Below, piece after piece: positions 7,574 through 16,453 of a DNA stretch of 32,368 bases; position 1 is the stretch's first letter; each line of letters opens with the position of its first letter. The notes beneath the pieces were generated by a model. It did not search any database and was not told the origin of the DNA. It saw only the letters and a program-made list of their open reading frames with translations. Both the position numbers and the translations under genes were made by a program. The stretch comes from Bernardetiaceae bacterium (GTDB taxonomy: Bacteria; Bacteroidota; Bacteroidia; Cytophagales; Bernardetiaceae), in the NCBI GenBank assembly GCA_020832465.1, contig JAFIER010000084.1, positions 1 to 32,368 of the forward strand. Reading direction: 5' to 3'.

Positions 7574-9592
7574 TTATTCTTGCATTTGCGTCCATGCCTG
7601 CTCGAGCGAATCAGCGGGCAGCCCGCAAGTGTAATTTCGGCATACATAAATCAGGGTTTTATCTTCTGAATAGCGGGCTTTAAGCAGTGGTAAGGTACTT
7701 TCTGTCTCACTTGCACAAATAATTTTATTGGGATAAAAGCGTCGATGTAGCTGCAAGGCTATTTTTTTATAATCACAACCACTGATTGCAATTTCTGCTG
7801 TTTGCCCAGCGATTTGGCTATAAAGCGATGCCCAATTAGAGAGAAAACGTGCATCTTTAGGCAATAGGGGTGCTATTTGTCGGAGCATATTCTCTGCTAT
7901 TTCGCGCCATTTAGGTTCGTCGAGCAGTAGCCCGAGTGTATAAAGATTGCGTGCCATTACGGAGTTGGAAGCGGGAATGACATTATCAAATACTTCTTTT
8001 TTGCGTGTAATGAGTGCTTCGGCATCGCTATCGGTATAAAAGAAAAACTTTTCATTACCGTCATAAAAATTTTGAAGGGCGTACTCACAAAGTTTTTTAG
8101 CGTGCTGCAGCCATTTTTCTTCAAAGCAAACTTGATAAAGTTCGGTATAGCCCTCGATAACTAAGGCATAGTCTTCCAAGAAAGCGGGCACTTTAGCTTC
8201 ACCATTTTTATAAGTGCGTAGGAGTTTGCAGTTTTGGTATAATAATTTATCTTCGATAAACGCTGCGGCTTCTTTTGCCATGCGTAACAGTAGGGACTCC
8301 CCTGTGGCGGCATAAGCCTGTGCAAAACCTTTGATAGTAAGACCGTTCCAAGCGGCGAGCATTTTATCGTCAAGTCCTGGACGCACCCTTTCGGCACGTA
8401 TAGCGAGCAGCGTTTTTTTCCAAAAATGCACTTTTTGAGTGAGTGTATCTTCATGAAGTCCTTTGGCTCGTGCCAAATAGTCTTCATCTCCGTTTCTATA
8501 CAAGATGTTGGCAGCAGCCTCTTCCCAGTTGCCCTCTTCTTCGATGTTGTAGTAGGTAGAAAAAAGTTCAAAATCTTCGGGTGAAATATGTTTGCGCAAC
8601 TCTTCGGTTTCCCATACATAGTATTTGCCCTCTTCACCTTCGCTATCGGCATCTAAGGCTGCATAAAATCCACCCTCTCGGTGCTGCATTTCGCGGGACA
8701 AAAAGGCTGCTGTTTGTAGTATAATTTCTTTAAAAAGCGGCTCTCCACTCGCTTGGTATGCCTGCGCATAAACCGAAAGAAGCTGGGCATTGTCGTAAAG
8801 CATTTTTTCAAAATGAGGGACCATCCATTCGGCATCTACGGAGTAGCGTGCAAATCCCCCACCGATTTGGTCATAAATCCCGCCCCAAGCCATTTTTTTA
8901 AGGCTAAAAACAGCATGCTCAAGGGCTTCTTTGTTTTGGGTTTGGGCATAATAGCGAAGTAAAAATTCATAAATAGAGGGCATCGGAAACTTCGGTGCTG
9001 TGCCGACTCCCCCTTGTTCTTTATCAAAATACTGCGCCAGTGTATCATACATCTGTTCGAGCATTTGAGGTTTAAAATCTCCTTCGTGCGCTTGAAGTCC
9101 GTATTTTTCACTGATATTAGCGGAAAGCACGCCCGTAATTTTATCGGCAGAGGATTCTATCTCCTGCCTAGCCTCTCTAAATGCCTTATTTGCTTTGCGC
9201 AATACGCTCGCCCAATGCGCCGTAGGGAAATAAGTACCTCCAAAAAAAGGCTTACCCGCTGGCGTGAGAAAAACATTAAGAGGCCAGCCCCCATTGACTC
9301 CCATAAGTTGCACTGCGTCCATATAAATGGCATCTACATCAGGACGCTCCTCGCGGTCGACTTTGATGCAGACATAATATTCGTTCATAATCGCCGCAAT
9401 ATCATGATCTTCAAAAGACTCCTTTTCCATCACATGACACCAATGACAAGAAGAATATCCAATGCTGACAAGCATGGGTTTATCCTCTCTTCGGGCTTTT
9501 TCAAGGGCTTCTTTTCCCCAAGGATACCAATCTACGGGGTTATGCGCATGCTGTAAAAGGTAGGGACTTGTTTCGTACTGTAATTTATTCAT
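7574..9592 (-). CDS. yyaL: Thioredoxin-fold DUF255 protein, YyaL/SPATA20 family
   Basis: A 672-residue cytosolic protein of the YyaL/SPATA20 family, close to the family's usual length. The N-terminal thioredoxin-like domain carries NPVDWYPWG (18-26) and the CxxC motif SCHWCHVME (48-56, cysteines 49 and 52). The conserved [14 protein letters not shown] and [20 protein letters not shown] blocks follow. The C-terminal two thirds resemble an (alpha/alpha)6 toroid of the kind found in glycan epimerases and unsaturated glucuronyl hydrolases, with [17 protein letters not shown] and [15 protein letters not shown]. The biochemical function is unsettled. The gene stands alone, leftward, and diverges from the lipoprotein gene at 9808. 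Large antisense open frames within it are shadows of its coding sequence. Confidence 0.9.
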   Translation of the reverse strand: MNKLQYETSPYLLQHAHNPVDWYPWGKEALEKARREDKPMLVSIGYSSCHWCHVMEKESFEDHDIAAIMNEYYVCIKVDREERPDVDAIYMDAVQLMGVNGGWPLNVFLTPAGKPFFGGTYFPTAHWASVLRKANKAFREARQEIESSADKITGVLSANISEKYGLQAHEGDFKPQMLEQMYDTLAQYFDKEQGGVGTAPKFPMPSIYEFLLRYYAQTQNKEALEHAVFSLKKMAWGGIYDQIGGGFARYSVDAEWMVPHFEKMLYDNAQLLSVYAQAYQASGEPLFKEIILQTAAFLSREMQHREGGFYAALDADSEGEEGKYYVWETEELRKHISPEDFELFSTYYNIEEEGNWEEAAANILYRNGDEDYLARAKGLHEDTLTQKVHFWKKTLLAIRAERVRPGLDDKMLAAWNGLTIKGFAQAYAATGESLLLRMAKEAAAFIEDKLLYQNCKLLRTYKNGEAKVPAFLEDYALVIEGYTELYQVCFEEKWLQHAKKLCEYALQNFYDGNEKFFFYTDSDAEALITRKKEVFDNVIPASNSVMARNLYTLGLLLDEPKWREIAENMLRQIAPLLPKDARFLSNWASLYSQIAGQTAEIAISGCDYKKIALQLHRRFYPNKIICASETESTLPLLKARYSEDKTLIYVCRNYTCGLPADSLEQAWTQMQE

Positions 9593-9807
9593 AAATTTAT
9601 TTATACTTTTGTGGATTAAAGTTGTGCATTAAAGTGCTATTCTGAAAAAAAATAATTATTTTTAGCCTCTTAAACTAATAAGGCTTGTAAATCGTTTTGA
9701 ATAGCTTGAAATCTATCACTTTTTTTTGCATAGAAGATAAGCATCAAGCCTTTATTTTACTTAAACTACAAAAAAAAATCGTACTACTAAATTTTAATTT
9801 TCTGAAT

Positions 9808-10602
9808 ATGAAATATCATATCATTTTTTTGCTTTGCACAGCGCTTGCGCTTTTTGTATCTTGCTCATCTGGAAACGAAATGAGTAATGAAGATTGTATT
9901 AAAAACACAAAAGACTTAGATTCTCTTATCCAGCGTCTTAAGCATATCGATGATAGGCTTGACCGCGTTGCTGCCTTAGATGGTGATTTGCATAAAGACG
10001 ACGATTTGGCTAAAGCTGATGCCTTAGAAAAAATTGCACGCATAGAGCAGGAGCTTCAAAAAAGCCTAAACGATATCATCGACCTCGAGCGCGGGCTTAA
10101 AGAATCTGACAGCCGTGCTGACGAGTTAGGTGGATTGCTCGCTGCAGAGCGCAAAAAAAATATCGTTGCCAAGCAAAAAGAAATTGCAGCACTCAAAGCT
10201 AAAGTAAATGCACTTGAGCAAGAAAACGTAAACCTCAAAGACGAAGTAGCGGCTAAAGACCAAGCACTTACTGCCAAAGGTGAGACTATCGATAAGCAGC
10301 AACAAAAGCTCATAGAACTCAATCTTAAAATAGCAGAAGCTGAGAAAAAAATTCAGCAAGCTACTGAAGCGGAGGATAAAGCAAACACAACACTTATGCG
10401 TACGTATTTTAATGCAGGGAAAGAACTTCGCGAAGTAGCCGATAAAGTCAGTGGTGCGTTTGCAGGCAAAAGAAAATGCGAACTCACGCAGCAGTCTTAT
10501 GATTATTTTATCAAATCTTGGCGGCTTGGAAACCCTGATGCACAGTATGAAGTCAATGTAATGAAAACAGACAAAAAATATAGCAAGTGTTTAGAAGATT
10601 AA
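9808..10602 (+). CDS. Coiled-coil lipoprotein, unknown function
   Basis: I do not recognise a named family. From the ATG at 9808 the protein starts with a lipoprotein signal (MKYHIIFLLCTALALFVSC), with the lipidated cysteine at residue 19, so it should be membrane-anchored and periplasmic. Residues about 30-195 are highly charged with heptad-like spacing and several runs such as KQKEIAALKAKVNALEQE, predicting a long coiled coil. The last 60 residues, with cysteines in KRKCELTQQSYDYF and YSKCLED, form a small separate domain. The frame is open back to a TTG at 9697, but the signal peptide places the true start at 9808. A 120-bp MITE-like element begins 10 bases after the stop. Confidence 0.8.
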   Translation: MKYHIIFLLCTALALFVSCSSGNEMSNEDCIKNTKDLDSLIQRLKHIDDRLDRVAALDGDLHKDDDLAKADALEKIARIEQELQKSLNDIIDLERGLKESDSRADELGGLLAAERKKNIVAKQKEIAALKAKVNALEQENVNLKDEVAAKDQALTAKGETIDKQQQKLIELNLKIAEAEKKIQQATEAEDKANTTLMRTYFNAGKELREVADKVSGAFAGKRKCELTQQSYDYFIKSWRLGNPDAQYEVNVMKTDKKYSKCLED

Positions 10603-10612
10603 GCTGCTATGC

Positions 10613-10732
10613 TACTACTATACATTCGGCGACCAGAAATAACATTTCTCTGAAAAATGTTATTTCTAAGCTCATTTTTCCATAGCCTCTGGGTTTTGCA
10701 AACGCCACGCTATGGAAAAATGTATAATAGTA
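10613..10732 (+). mobile_element. 120-bp MITE-like element (most complete copy)
   Basis: The ends TACTACTATACATT (10613-10626) and AATGTATAATAGTA (10719-10732) are inverted repeats matching at 13 of 14 positions. Inside are two hairpins: AGAAATAACATTT/AAATGTTATTTCT (10635-10667), and CATTTTTCCATAGC/GCTATGGAAAAATG (10673-10686 and 10709-10722) around a GTTTTGCAAAC-like loop. Partial relatives lie at about 16530-16614, 18882-18935, 21858-21928 and 22140-22222. It encodes nothing, so any movement would depend on a transposase elsewhere. No clear target-site duplication is visible. Confidence 0.7.
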
Positions 10733-10753
10733 TGGTTCTTGATATTTCTAATT

Positions 10754-10844
10754 GGTAGTGTATAACAAGTAATGCTTAGAACTAACAGTTCTTTGAGAAC
10801 TGTTAGTTTTGAAAGACTTTGAGCATTACATCTTTAAGACTACC
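10754..10844 (+). mobile_element. 91-bp palindromic element, copy 1
   Basis: It starts GGTAGTGTATAAC and ends AAGACTACC, and the GGTAGT/ACTACC ends are inverted repeats. Nested inside are GTAATGCT/AGCATTAC arms and a perfect 13-bp hairpin, AACTAACAGTTCT-TTG-AGAACTGTTAGTT (10780-10808). The reverse complement of 16794-16887 is identical apart from three extra bases (AAC). Such identity in non-coding DNA 6 kb away implies recent copying or gene conversion. Confidence 0.75.
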
Positions 10845-10899
10845 TTCTAATTTTCAGTTATATGCTTATTTTCCATATTTTTTTGCAGTTCAAAACAAT

Positions 10900-10928
10900 T
10901 TGGCAGTAAGAATCATAAACTATTTTTG
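10900..10928 (+). promoter_or_regulatory. Bacteroidota-type promoter for the 448-residue gene
   Basis: TTG at 10900-10902, an 18-base spacer, then TATTTTTG at 10921-10928, matching TTG-N-TAnnTTTG. Transcription would start near 10934, giving a leader of about 20 bases to the ATG at 10956 or about 160 to the ATG at 11094. Confidence 0.6.
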
Positions 10929-10955
10929 CTTGAATAGGGTTTACCTTATTAAGAA

Positions 10956-12302
10956 ATGACCGAAAAGCAAACGCTTTGCCTTTATCGCAAGGCTTTAAGG
11001 TTATTAAAGCTATATCAAAAATCAATTTTCACCTTAAAAATAGTCATTGTTTTGCACGAGAAAGAACAGGATATCATCTACGAAATTTCTACAATGCGTC
11101 CGATGAGCAGTGTTTTTATAGGCAAACTCATCACAGGACTTGCATTCGCTTATAGCATGGTATGGATGCCTATGCTATTTCAGCTATTATTTGCCTTTAT
11201 TTCTGTATCTATTTTAGTGCCTCTTTTTAAAGAGTATTGGTACAAACAGATTAAAGGTATTCGGCTGACAAACGATTATTTAGATGTAACAAGAGGGGCT
11301 AATAGCGAAGTAGAACGTATTTATTTAGACGAAATTAAGCGCATTGAACTTGTAGAAAAACACAAAAATCAAATGCGTCGTCGCCGTCATAGGCGTGAGG
11401 GTGAAGTCGCTACCGTTCTTTTTGAAAGCGAGGTAGAAACAAGACACTACCACCCCGAGACAAAATGCGTCATTACAGATAAACAAGGTAGGCGCTACGA
11501 CATCGAATGTCATTTTTTCTTAGATGGCGATTTTGATGAGTTTTTGAAAGTTTTCGAACAGACTTACGCACGATTGCTCAAAGGCGACAAAACACCTTTG
11601 CAACCTAATGCAACATTACATACAGGCTTACCTAATGAAAAGGTCATTGCAAGTATGATCAAGCAGCACCCATCTGTCGAAAAAATTGCGCAAATTATTG
11701 CACAAAACAACCAGTATTTACAAGAAGATATAGACCTAAAGCACTCAATAGAGCAAAATCTACTCGAGGCTTATGAGGGCGCTTACCATCTTAGAGATAC
11801 TTTTGAGATTACAAAAATGCCTAATCCCGAGATTATCTATGAGTATAAAAAATCCAATGAAAGCAAAACTCTTTATATTCTCAAAGAAGATTATCTCGAA
11901 AAGCTCGATCCCGATACCTTAGCTATTGGAAAAAATATTATAGAGGCCTGTCATAAAAATATTAAACTCGTCGAGACACGCATTGCCTATTACCAAAAAA
12001 TAGAGCAAAAACTCGAGCAAATTAAATTTCAAATCGAGAGCCGTTTGCGATTCCAAAAACTCACAAACCGCCTCAAAAATTTGCAAGAGAGAAACACAAA
12101 CAAAAGCATCGATCAAAATATGGTTAATGTTTCTGATAATGACATAGATACGCGCGTATTGCACGAGCTTGCCGAGCTCTCGCACAAAGTGCACAACCTC
12201 GAAGACTTAGAAAACGCTGTTATCTTAAACGAGCATATTTCGCTTTTCAAAGAACATGAAGCTCCCAAAGATAACCCTGAAAAAAATGATACTTTGAGCT
12301 AA
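10956..12302 (+). CDS. Membrane protein with long helical C-terminal region, unknown function
   Basis: I do not recognise a family. The 448-residue product has a hydrophobic stretch at about 55-90 (VFIGKLITGLAFAYSMVW and LFQLLFAFISVSILVPLF), which would form one hairpin or two membrane helices. A basic region around HKNQMRRRRHRREGEVATVL (135-154) follows, and the surrounding strands resemble a PH-like or bPH domain. From about residue 220 onward it is highly charged and mostly helical, with coiled-coil character (IEQKLEQIKFQIESRLRFQK). The start is uncertain: the ATG at 10956 follows a good promoter closely, but the 46 residues before the in-frame ATG at 11094 are unremarkable. A strong hairpin terminator follows 6 bases after the stop. 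Confidence 0.7.
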   Translation: MTEKQTLCLYRKALRLLKLYQKSIFTLKIVIVLHEKEQDIIYEISTMRPMSSVFIGKLITGLAFAYSMVWMPMLFQLLFAFISVSILVPLFKEYWYKQIKGIRLTNDYLDVTRGANSEVERIYLDEIKRIELVEKHKNQMRRRRHRREGEVATVLFESEVETRHYHPETKCVITDKQGRRYDIECHFFLDGDFDEFLKVFEQTYARLLKGDKTPLQPNATLHTGLPNEKVIASMIKQHPSVEKIAQIIAQNNQYLQEDIDLKHSIEQNLLEAYEGAYHLRDTFEITKMPNPEIIYEYKKSNESKTLYILKEDYLEKLDPDTLAIGKNIIEACHKNIKLVETRIAYYQKIEQKLEQIKFQIESRLRFQKLTNRLKNLQERNTNKSIDQNMVNVSDNDIDTRVLHELAELSHKVHNLEDLENAVILNEHISLFKEHEAPKDNPEKNDTLS

Positions 12303-12308
12303 AAATTT

Positions 12309-12358
12309 AAGCCGTAGTAATAACAGCATCTAAAAAATGTTATTGCTACGGCTTTTAA
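12309..12358 (+). terminator. Hairpin terminator after the 448-residue gene
   Basis: Arms AAGCCGTAG-t-AATAACA (12309-12325) and TGTTATT-g-CTACGGCTT (12338-12354), followed by TTAATA, form a stem of 16 pairs with one internal mismatch. It begins 6 bases past the stop codon. The AATAACA/TGTTATT part resembles the dispersed hairpin family. Confidence 0.6.
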
Positions 12359-12407
12359 TACCTTAAAATATATATCAAATAACTACACACTATTAGCTTG
12401 CTTACTC

Positions 12408-12758
12408 ATGAAAATTATCGAAGATTTATGTCAAATTGAATATGTGGCAGTGCAAAATTGCCTTTATGCCAACTTAACAAAACGGCTTACCCAATCGCAA
12501 TGGGAAGTTGCTTTAGGTAAAATCAAAGTAGAAGCCGCTCATTACGAAGACCTTAAAATGCTTATAGAAGCCAGTGAATTAGAAAATATGGAAACGCTTT
12601 TTTTACCCTATTTTTTTGATATATTTGCAAGTGAAAATATCAAAAAATGTGCTGTTGTCTTAGCCAAAAAAACCGAAACAAAAACAGTGGCTAGTCGCTA
12701 CATGGAAGTTGCTTTTTTTGAAACGGAAAACGAAGCCAAAAACTGGCTATTAGGTTAA
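12408..12758 (+). CDS. Small STAS/SpoIIAA-like protein (tentative)
   Basis: The product is 116 residues with no signal peptide or membrane helix, so cytosolic. The pattern of strand, helix and a late VVLAKKTETKTVASRYM segment, followed by VAFFETENEAKNWLLG at the end, is reminiscent of SpoIIAA-like/STAS domains, in which a short protein ends with an entry such as F.....A..WL. This resemblance is weak and no motif is diagnostic. The gene lies alone between a terminator and the agmatine deiminase gene, same strand, with a 156-base gap that carries a 91-bp element. Confidence 0.6.
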   Translation: MKIIEDLCQIEYVAVQNCLYANLTKRLTQSQWEVALGKIKVEAAHYEDLKMLIEASELENMETLFLPYFFDIFASENIKKCAVVLAKKTETKTVASRYMEVAFFETENEAKNWLLG

Positions 12759-12790
12759 ACCAAAACGCAACACCTGCACATCTAATAGTT

Positions 12791-12881
12791 ATTATCACGT
12801 TTAAATAATACGAGAAAACTTGCCGTGTTTGCTGTCCCCACCAAACACTTATAAGTGGAGTAGAAAAACAAACGTGATAAT
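12791..12881. repeat. 91-bp element with 12-bp terminal inverted repeats and inner GTGTTTG hairpin
   Basis: The ends ATTATCACGTTT (12791-12802) and AAACGTGATAAT (12870-12881) are perfect inverted repeats. Nested inside are GTGTTTG (12825-12831) and CAAACAC (12842-12848), sharing the GCCGTGTTTGCT core with copies near 7344 and, on the opposite strand, 30172. It fills most of the gap before the agmatine deiminase gene, so that gene's leader or promoter may be affected. Confidence 0.65.
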
Positions 12882-12914
12882 CTTTAATTGCTTACCAATA
12901 TTTAGTTTTTCTAT

Positions 12915-13937
12915 ATGATGAATATTCGTTTCCCCGCAGAATGGGAGCCGCAGAGTGCTGTACAGCTTACACTACCACACTCAGCAACTGATTGGGCTGA
13001 TATGCTTTCAGAAGTAATGCCCTGCTTTATAGATATTATCAATGCCATTAGCCGCTTTCAAAAGGTATTGCTTGTAAGTAACGACAAAACTCAAATTATA
13101 CCGCTTTTAGAAAAACCAGAAGCTATCATTTGGGCAGAAGGCATTCCAAGTAATGATACTTGGGCACGAGACCACGCACCGCTGAGCATTGTTGTCAATC
13201 AAAATAATACCGTATTGCTCAATTTTATTTTTAATGGTTGGGGGCTTAAATTTGCTGCTTTTCACGATCATCTAATCAACGAAAAGCTCAAAGCAGAAGG
13301 TTTTTTTGGAAAAATACCTATGCAAAATATGGGCTTTGTTTTTGAAGGGGGTGCTATCGAATCTGACGGGGAGGGCACGCTTCTCACTACTGCTGCTTGT
13401 TTGCTTTCGCGTAATCGCAATCCACATTTGAATAAAACTGAAATTGAATCTTTTTTATTGGATACTTTCGGCGCTGAGCGTCTGCTATGGCTACATCACG
13501 GTGCATTAGAAGGCGATGATACTGATGCTCATATCGATACACTCGCCCGTTTTTGTGCTAAAGATACGATTGCTTACGTAGGACTTCCCCCTCAATCGGA
13601 CAGCCATTATCCCTCTCTTTTGGCAATGCAAACCGAGCTAAAAGGCTTTAGGCAACGTAATGGTGCGCCCTATCGCTTAGTGCCATTGCCTTTTCCCGAT
13701 GCCATTTATAGTGCTGAGGGGCATCGCCTACCCGCTACTTATGCCAATTTTTTGATTATCAATAACGCCCTGCTTTTGCCTATTTATAAAGTTCGTCAAG
13801 ACGAAGAAGCCATTGCCTGCCTCAAAAAAATATTCCCCGAAAGAGAAATTATTCCGATTGACTGCCGACCGCTTATCGAGCAACACGGCTCGCTACACTG
13901 CGTTACAATGCAATATCCCAAAGGTATAATAAGTTAG
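12915..13937 (+). CDS. aguA: Agmatine deiminase family protein
   Basis: A 340-residue member of the agmatine deiminase/Porphyromonas peptidylarginine deiminase family. The likely reaction is agmatine to N-carbamoylputrescine plus ammonia, a step in putrescine synthesis. The guanidine-modifying fold is shown by NDTWARDHAPL (74-84), FVFEGGAIESDGEGTLLTT, the catalytic histidine/aspartate segment DTDAHIDTLARF, and the nucleophilic cysteine in GSLHCVTMQYP (C329). There is no signal peptide, which favours the cytosolic agmatine enzyme over secreted peptidylarginine deiminases. ATG codons at 12915 and 12918 both fit. No N-carbamoylputrescine amidohydrolase gene, its usual partner, is in the window. 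A small hairpin 20 bases after the stop may end the transcript. Confidence 0.9.
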   Translation: MMNIRFPAEWEPQSAVQLTLPHSATDWADMLSEVMPCFIDIINAISRFQKVLLVSNDKTQIIPLLEKPEAIIWAEGIPSNDTWARDHAPLSIVVNQNNTVLLNFIFNGWGLKFAAFHDHLINEKLKAEGFFGKIPMQNMGFVFEGGAIESDGEGTLLTTAACLLSRNRNPHLNKTEIESFLLDTFGAERLLWLHHGALEGDDTDAHIDTLARFCAKDTIAYVGLPPQSDSHYPSLLAMQTELKGFRQRNGAPYRLVPLPFPDAIYSAEGHRLPATYANFLIINNALLLPIYKVRQDEEAIACLKKIFPEREIIPIDCRPLIEQHGSLHCVTMQYPKGIIS

Positions 13938-13957
13938 AAATCAACTTAGATAATTTC

Positions 13958-13990
13958 AGAACTAACAGTTTTTCGTAAGCTGTTAGTTCT
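13958..13990. repeat. ACTAACAG hairpin after the agmatine deiminase gene
   Basis: Perfect 11-bp arms AGAACTAACAG and CTGTTAGTTCT surround an 11-base loop. It is a divergent member of the dispersed A[C/A]TAACA hairpin family, placed 20 bases past a stop codon with no T-tract. It may stabilise or end the transcript. Confidence 0.55.
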
Positions 13991-14050
13991 TGATAATTAG
14001 CAAATTAAAGAACAGTTATTTCCAACTTATAAACTACGCCATGAAATCAC

Positions 14051-14512
14051 TTACTTTACCTCTTTGGCTTTTTTGAGCATATAAATCAAATGATTAGCAT
14101 CTTTTCGGTTGAGATACAGTATGCCTTCTACTTTGATTTTTTTCTTATCCAAACGCACGGGCTCTGCCACATAGACCTCCATGACCGTCTCCGGGCCCGC
14201 CTGTCCACAAAAAAAGCAAACTTCAAAGGGGTAGGCAGAGAGTGCAAAGTAGTTTTCACCTATTTCCATTGGTATGATATACCCCTCTATTTGTACCTTT
14301 TTTTTGTCTAAAGCCTCCACATCTGCATGAAACTCTGGGACGGATACTTTATAGCCAACATCATGATTCATTTCAGTTCTGAAATTGACTTTCGAGAGCT
14401 GTAACCAATCTATCTTTGTTGCTTTTAGCCAATCTTTTTGGGCATGTAGCTCCGTAGAAAACAAAGTATAAAAAGCACATAAAAACCCTATCAAAATAAT
14501 TCTTAACCACAT
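14051..14512 (-). CDS. Secreted DUF3299-like protein
   Basis: About 153 residues from the ATG at 14512; the frame begins two codons earlier at a TTG. A signal peptide (LRIILIGFLCAFYTLFSTELHAQ) points to export. The mature part has the DUF3299 layout: VEALDKKKVQIEGYIIPMEI, then FALSAYPFEVCFFCGQAGPE, then KKIKVEGILYLN. The CFFC pair could bind a metal or form a disulphide; the function of the family is not established to my knowledge. It lies just downstream of the outer-membrane beta-barrel gene on the same strand, with about 60 bases between, so the two may be co-transcribed. Confidence 0.75.
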   Translation of the reverse strand: MWLRIILIGFLCAFYTLFSTELHAQKDWLKATKIDWLQLSKVNFRTEMNHDVGYKVSVPEFHADVEALDKKKVQIEGYIIPMEIGENYFALSAYPFEVCFFCGQAGPETVMEVYVAEPVRLDKKKIKVEGILYLNRKDANHLIYMLKKAKEVK

Positions 14513-14570
14513 ATTCAATCTTAAAGGTAAAACTCACACTATACGAATAAAAAACACTGTGTTCAGCAAG

Positions 14571-15251
14571 CTATCTAATCGGAACCAATAGCGAAAATTT
14601 CATACTCAATACTTGGTCTCTTCTATCAGGATTTCCAAGTTCGGAGATATTATCCAGATAATCTGTAAAAGGATTAAGAAATCCCATATTGGCAGCAAAT
14701 CCAAATCCATTTTCAAAGATATAATGCCCACCTATACGGATAGGCAACATAATGGCATTGCTGTTATATATTTCTGTAAAATTGCGTGTATTGTTCTGGT
14801 CAGCAAGGGCATTTCCATTATCATCACGTGGAGTGAAGTTGAGCAGTCCGATGCCGGGTGCAATATAAAGTGTGTAGCGTTCGTGTCGTAAAAACTGTAT
14901 TCTAAGCTCTGCTTGCAAAGCGACAAAATTCGTATAAAAACTACGATTGGGTTGAGTACCCTCCAATAGTAGGGAATCAGGCATACTTGCATTAAACAAG
15001 TGATTACTTCCTTGAATGCGCCCTATGCTAAGAGAAGTAGCTGGTGCGATGAGTGCATCTTTGTTCCAAACTGCACCAATATGAAAGGTTCGCCCCCAGG
15101 AGCGAAAACGGTTTTGTAAATCACCGCGGTAGGCATCAGCACTCATACCCAATTCTAAAAAAAGTTTGGGCGGCTCCTCTTGTGCTTGCAAATGCTGTAA
15201 ACTACATAGACTGCAAATCCATACGAGAAGAAAAGTAATAATTTTTTGCAT
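14571..15251 (-). CDS. Outer-membrane beta-barrel protein
   Basis: A 226-residue protein with a clear signal peptide ending LQHLQAQ, followed by alternating hydrophobic and polar strands rich in glycine and aromatic residues (LFLELGMSADAYRGDL, YTLYIAPGIGLLNF, IGGHYIFENGFGFAANMGFL). The last strand, QVLSMKFSLLVPIR, ends close to the C-terminus as in barrels. It resembles the small PorT/OmpX-like barrels of Bacteroidota, but no specific role can be read. It is leftward, upstream of the DUF3299-like gene and downstream of the DUF4837 lipoprotein gene. Confidence 0.8.
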   Translation of the reverse strand: MQKIITFLLVWICSLCSLQHLQAQEEPPKLFLELGMSADAYRGDLQNRFRSWGRTFHIGAVWNKDALIAPATSLSIGRIQGSNHLFNASMPDSLLLEGTQPNRSFYTNFVALQAELRIQFLRHERYTLYIAPGIGLLNFTPRDDNGNALADQNNTRNFTEIYNSNAIMLPIRIGGHYIFENGFGFAANMGFLNPFTDYLDNISELGNPDRRDQVLSMKFSLLVPIR

Positions 15252-15279
15252 AATTTTGTGGGTTTATCTATTTCAAACC

Positions 15280-15313
15280 GTGCTACCATGTACCAATGGC
15301 TTAGAAGTAGCAC
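15280..15313. repeat. Hairpin between the lipoprotein and beta-barrel genes
   Basis: GTGCTAC (15280-15286) pairs with GTAGCAC (15307-15313) around a 20-base loop that is itself partly palindromic. It lies in the 113-base gap between two leftward genes and could be a weak terminator or a processing site. Confidence 0.35.
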
Positions 15314-15364
15314 CTTTATAAAACACTGATAATCAAACATTAAAATTCTATCAAATAAATTTCG

Positions 15365-16453
15365 CTACTCTTTAAACGTAAAAGTGCGCATCATGCTTTC
15401 CATTTCTCGCAAATAATCACGCTTATCAGCAGAGGGTGCATAAATAAATGCCTCTATATAATACAATCTGCTTCGGTCTGCATTCGTAAAAGCATAAGCT
15501 ACAAACGGACCGCCCATAGAGAGCGAACTCGTGCGCCATAAGGCACGCAGCTCTACGGCAAATTGATTTTTGAATGTAAAATCCCTTCTACTCGCCTCAA
15601 ATTCTGTTTGTGGTTGAATCTGGATATATGAGCCATAATCGGGGTCTCTCATATACTTCTTAGCCACAGAATCGCGAAAAGCCAATAAGGCTTCGGTCTC
15701 AAACTGTTTTTCAGATACATAAGGGCAATGCGCTACAAAAAAGTTTCTATCCATATTTTGCGATACTTGGCGTGTAAAGAAAAAACCTGTATCCTGCTCA
15801 ATGACATTCCTTGCAATCAAAAAGTCTTTGGGTATCTTGACCGTAAAGTGCTGTACTTTTTGTATTTCCTCTTCTAATAAAACTTCGATGCCCGCTTTAT
15901 ACAGATTTTTATGGGCTTTTTCGTACTCATTTTTAAGTAATATATCCCTTATTTTTTGAGTATTTTGTTTGAGGTGTCGCTCGAGGAGTGCGTCATTTTT
16001 GGCAAAAAGAAATAAAATATTCTGTCCCTTTGCGTACTGGTCGGTTTTTAGTAGCATGAATTTGCTTGTATCCTGCTCTATTTGTTGCAAACTGCTTTGA
16101 GAAAAAAACTTTTTAATGAGCCTTGATCCGTGTGTATCAGAGTTTTCAAGCGAAAGCACAAAAACAAGGGCTTGGTGTCCTTTCAAAAAATCATTAAGTT
16201 TGATAGGATCTAACCATTGCGCATTAAAAATTGGCTCTGCTTGCAACAGCCCTTCTTGGGGTGCACGAAACACCTCCCTAACCTGCTCTCCTAGGCTGTT
16301 TTTCCATTTGCTCGAATCCATGACAAGCATAATTTCGCTCCGTCCGCCTTTAGCTTTGGGTAACAAATCTTTATAAGTTTGCGGAGTGCCCGAGTCGCAG
16401 GCGATGCAAAAAATTAAAGGCAAAATATATGACAAATTTTTCAGAATGCGCAT
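15365..16453 (-). CDS. DUF4837 family lipoprotein
   Basis: A 362-residue lipoprotein of the Bacteroidota-specific DUF4837 family. The lipobox IFCIAC places the lipidated cysteine at residue 19. The family's opening block is recognisable: LPKAKGGRSEIMLVMDSSKW followed by LGEQVREVFRAPQEGL and then EPIFNAQWLDP. Conserved aromatic-rich segments continue to the C-terminal FIYAPSADKRDYLREMESMM. The function is unknown; members are predicted to be attached to the periplasmic face of a membrane. It is the first gene of the leftward run at 14051-16453. Confidence 0.85.
   Translation of the reverse strand: MRILKNLSYILPLIFCIACDSGTPQTYKDLLPKAKGGRSEIMLVMDSSKWKNSLGEQVREVFRAPQEGLLQAEPIFNAQWLDPIKLNDFLKGHQALVFVLSLENSDTHGSRLIKKFFSQSSLQQIEQDTSKFMLLKTDQYAKGQNILFLFAKNDALLERHLKQNTQKIRDILLKNEYEKAHKNLYKAGIEVLLEEEIQKVQHFTVKIPKDFLIARNVIEQDTGFFFTRQVSQNMDRNFFVAHCPYVSEKQFETEALLAFRDSVAKKYMRDPDYGSYIQIQPQTEFEASRRDFTFKNQFAVELRALWRTSSLSMGGPFVAYAFTNADRSRLYYIEAFIYAPSADKRDYLREMESMMRTFTFKE

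Larger units (their letters stand above)
10603..10955. other. 353-bp intergenic stretch with two adjacent palindromic elements
   Basis: No gene is supported here. It contains a 120-bp element at 10613-10732, a 91-bp element at 10754-10844 only 21 bases further on, and a promoter for the next gene at 10900-10928. Element DNA occupies about 60 percent of the gap. Confidence 0.7.

Noticed and set aside
9014-9556. 180-codon rightward frame, and several other long frames between 8161 and 9556
   Set aside because: All lie antisense or out of frame within the well-supported yyaL gene and encode low-complexity, arginine- and cysteine-rich sequence with no motif.
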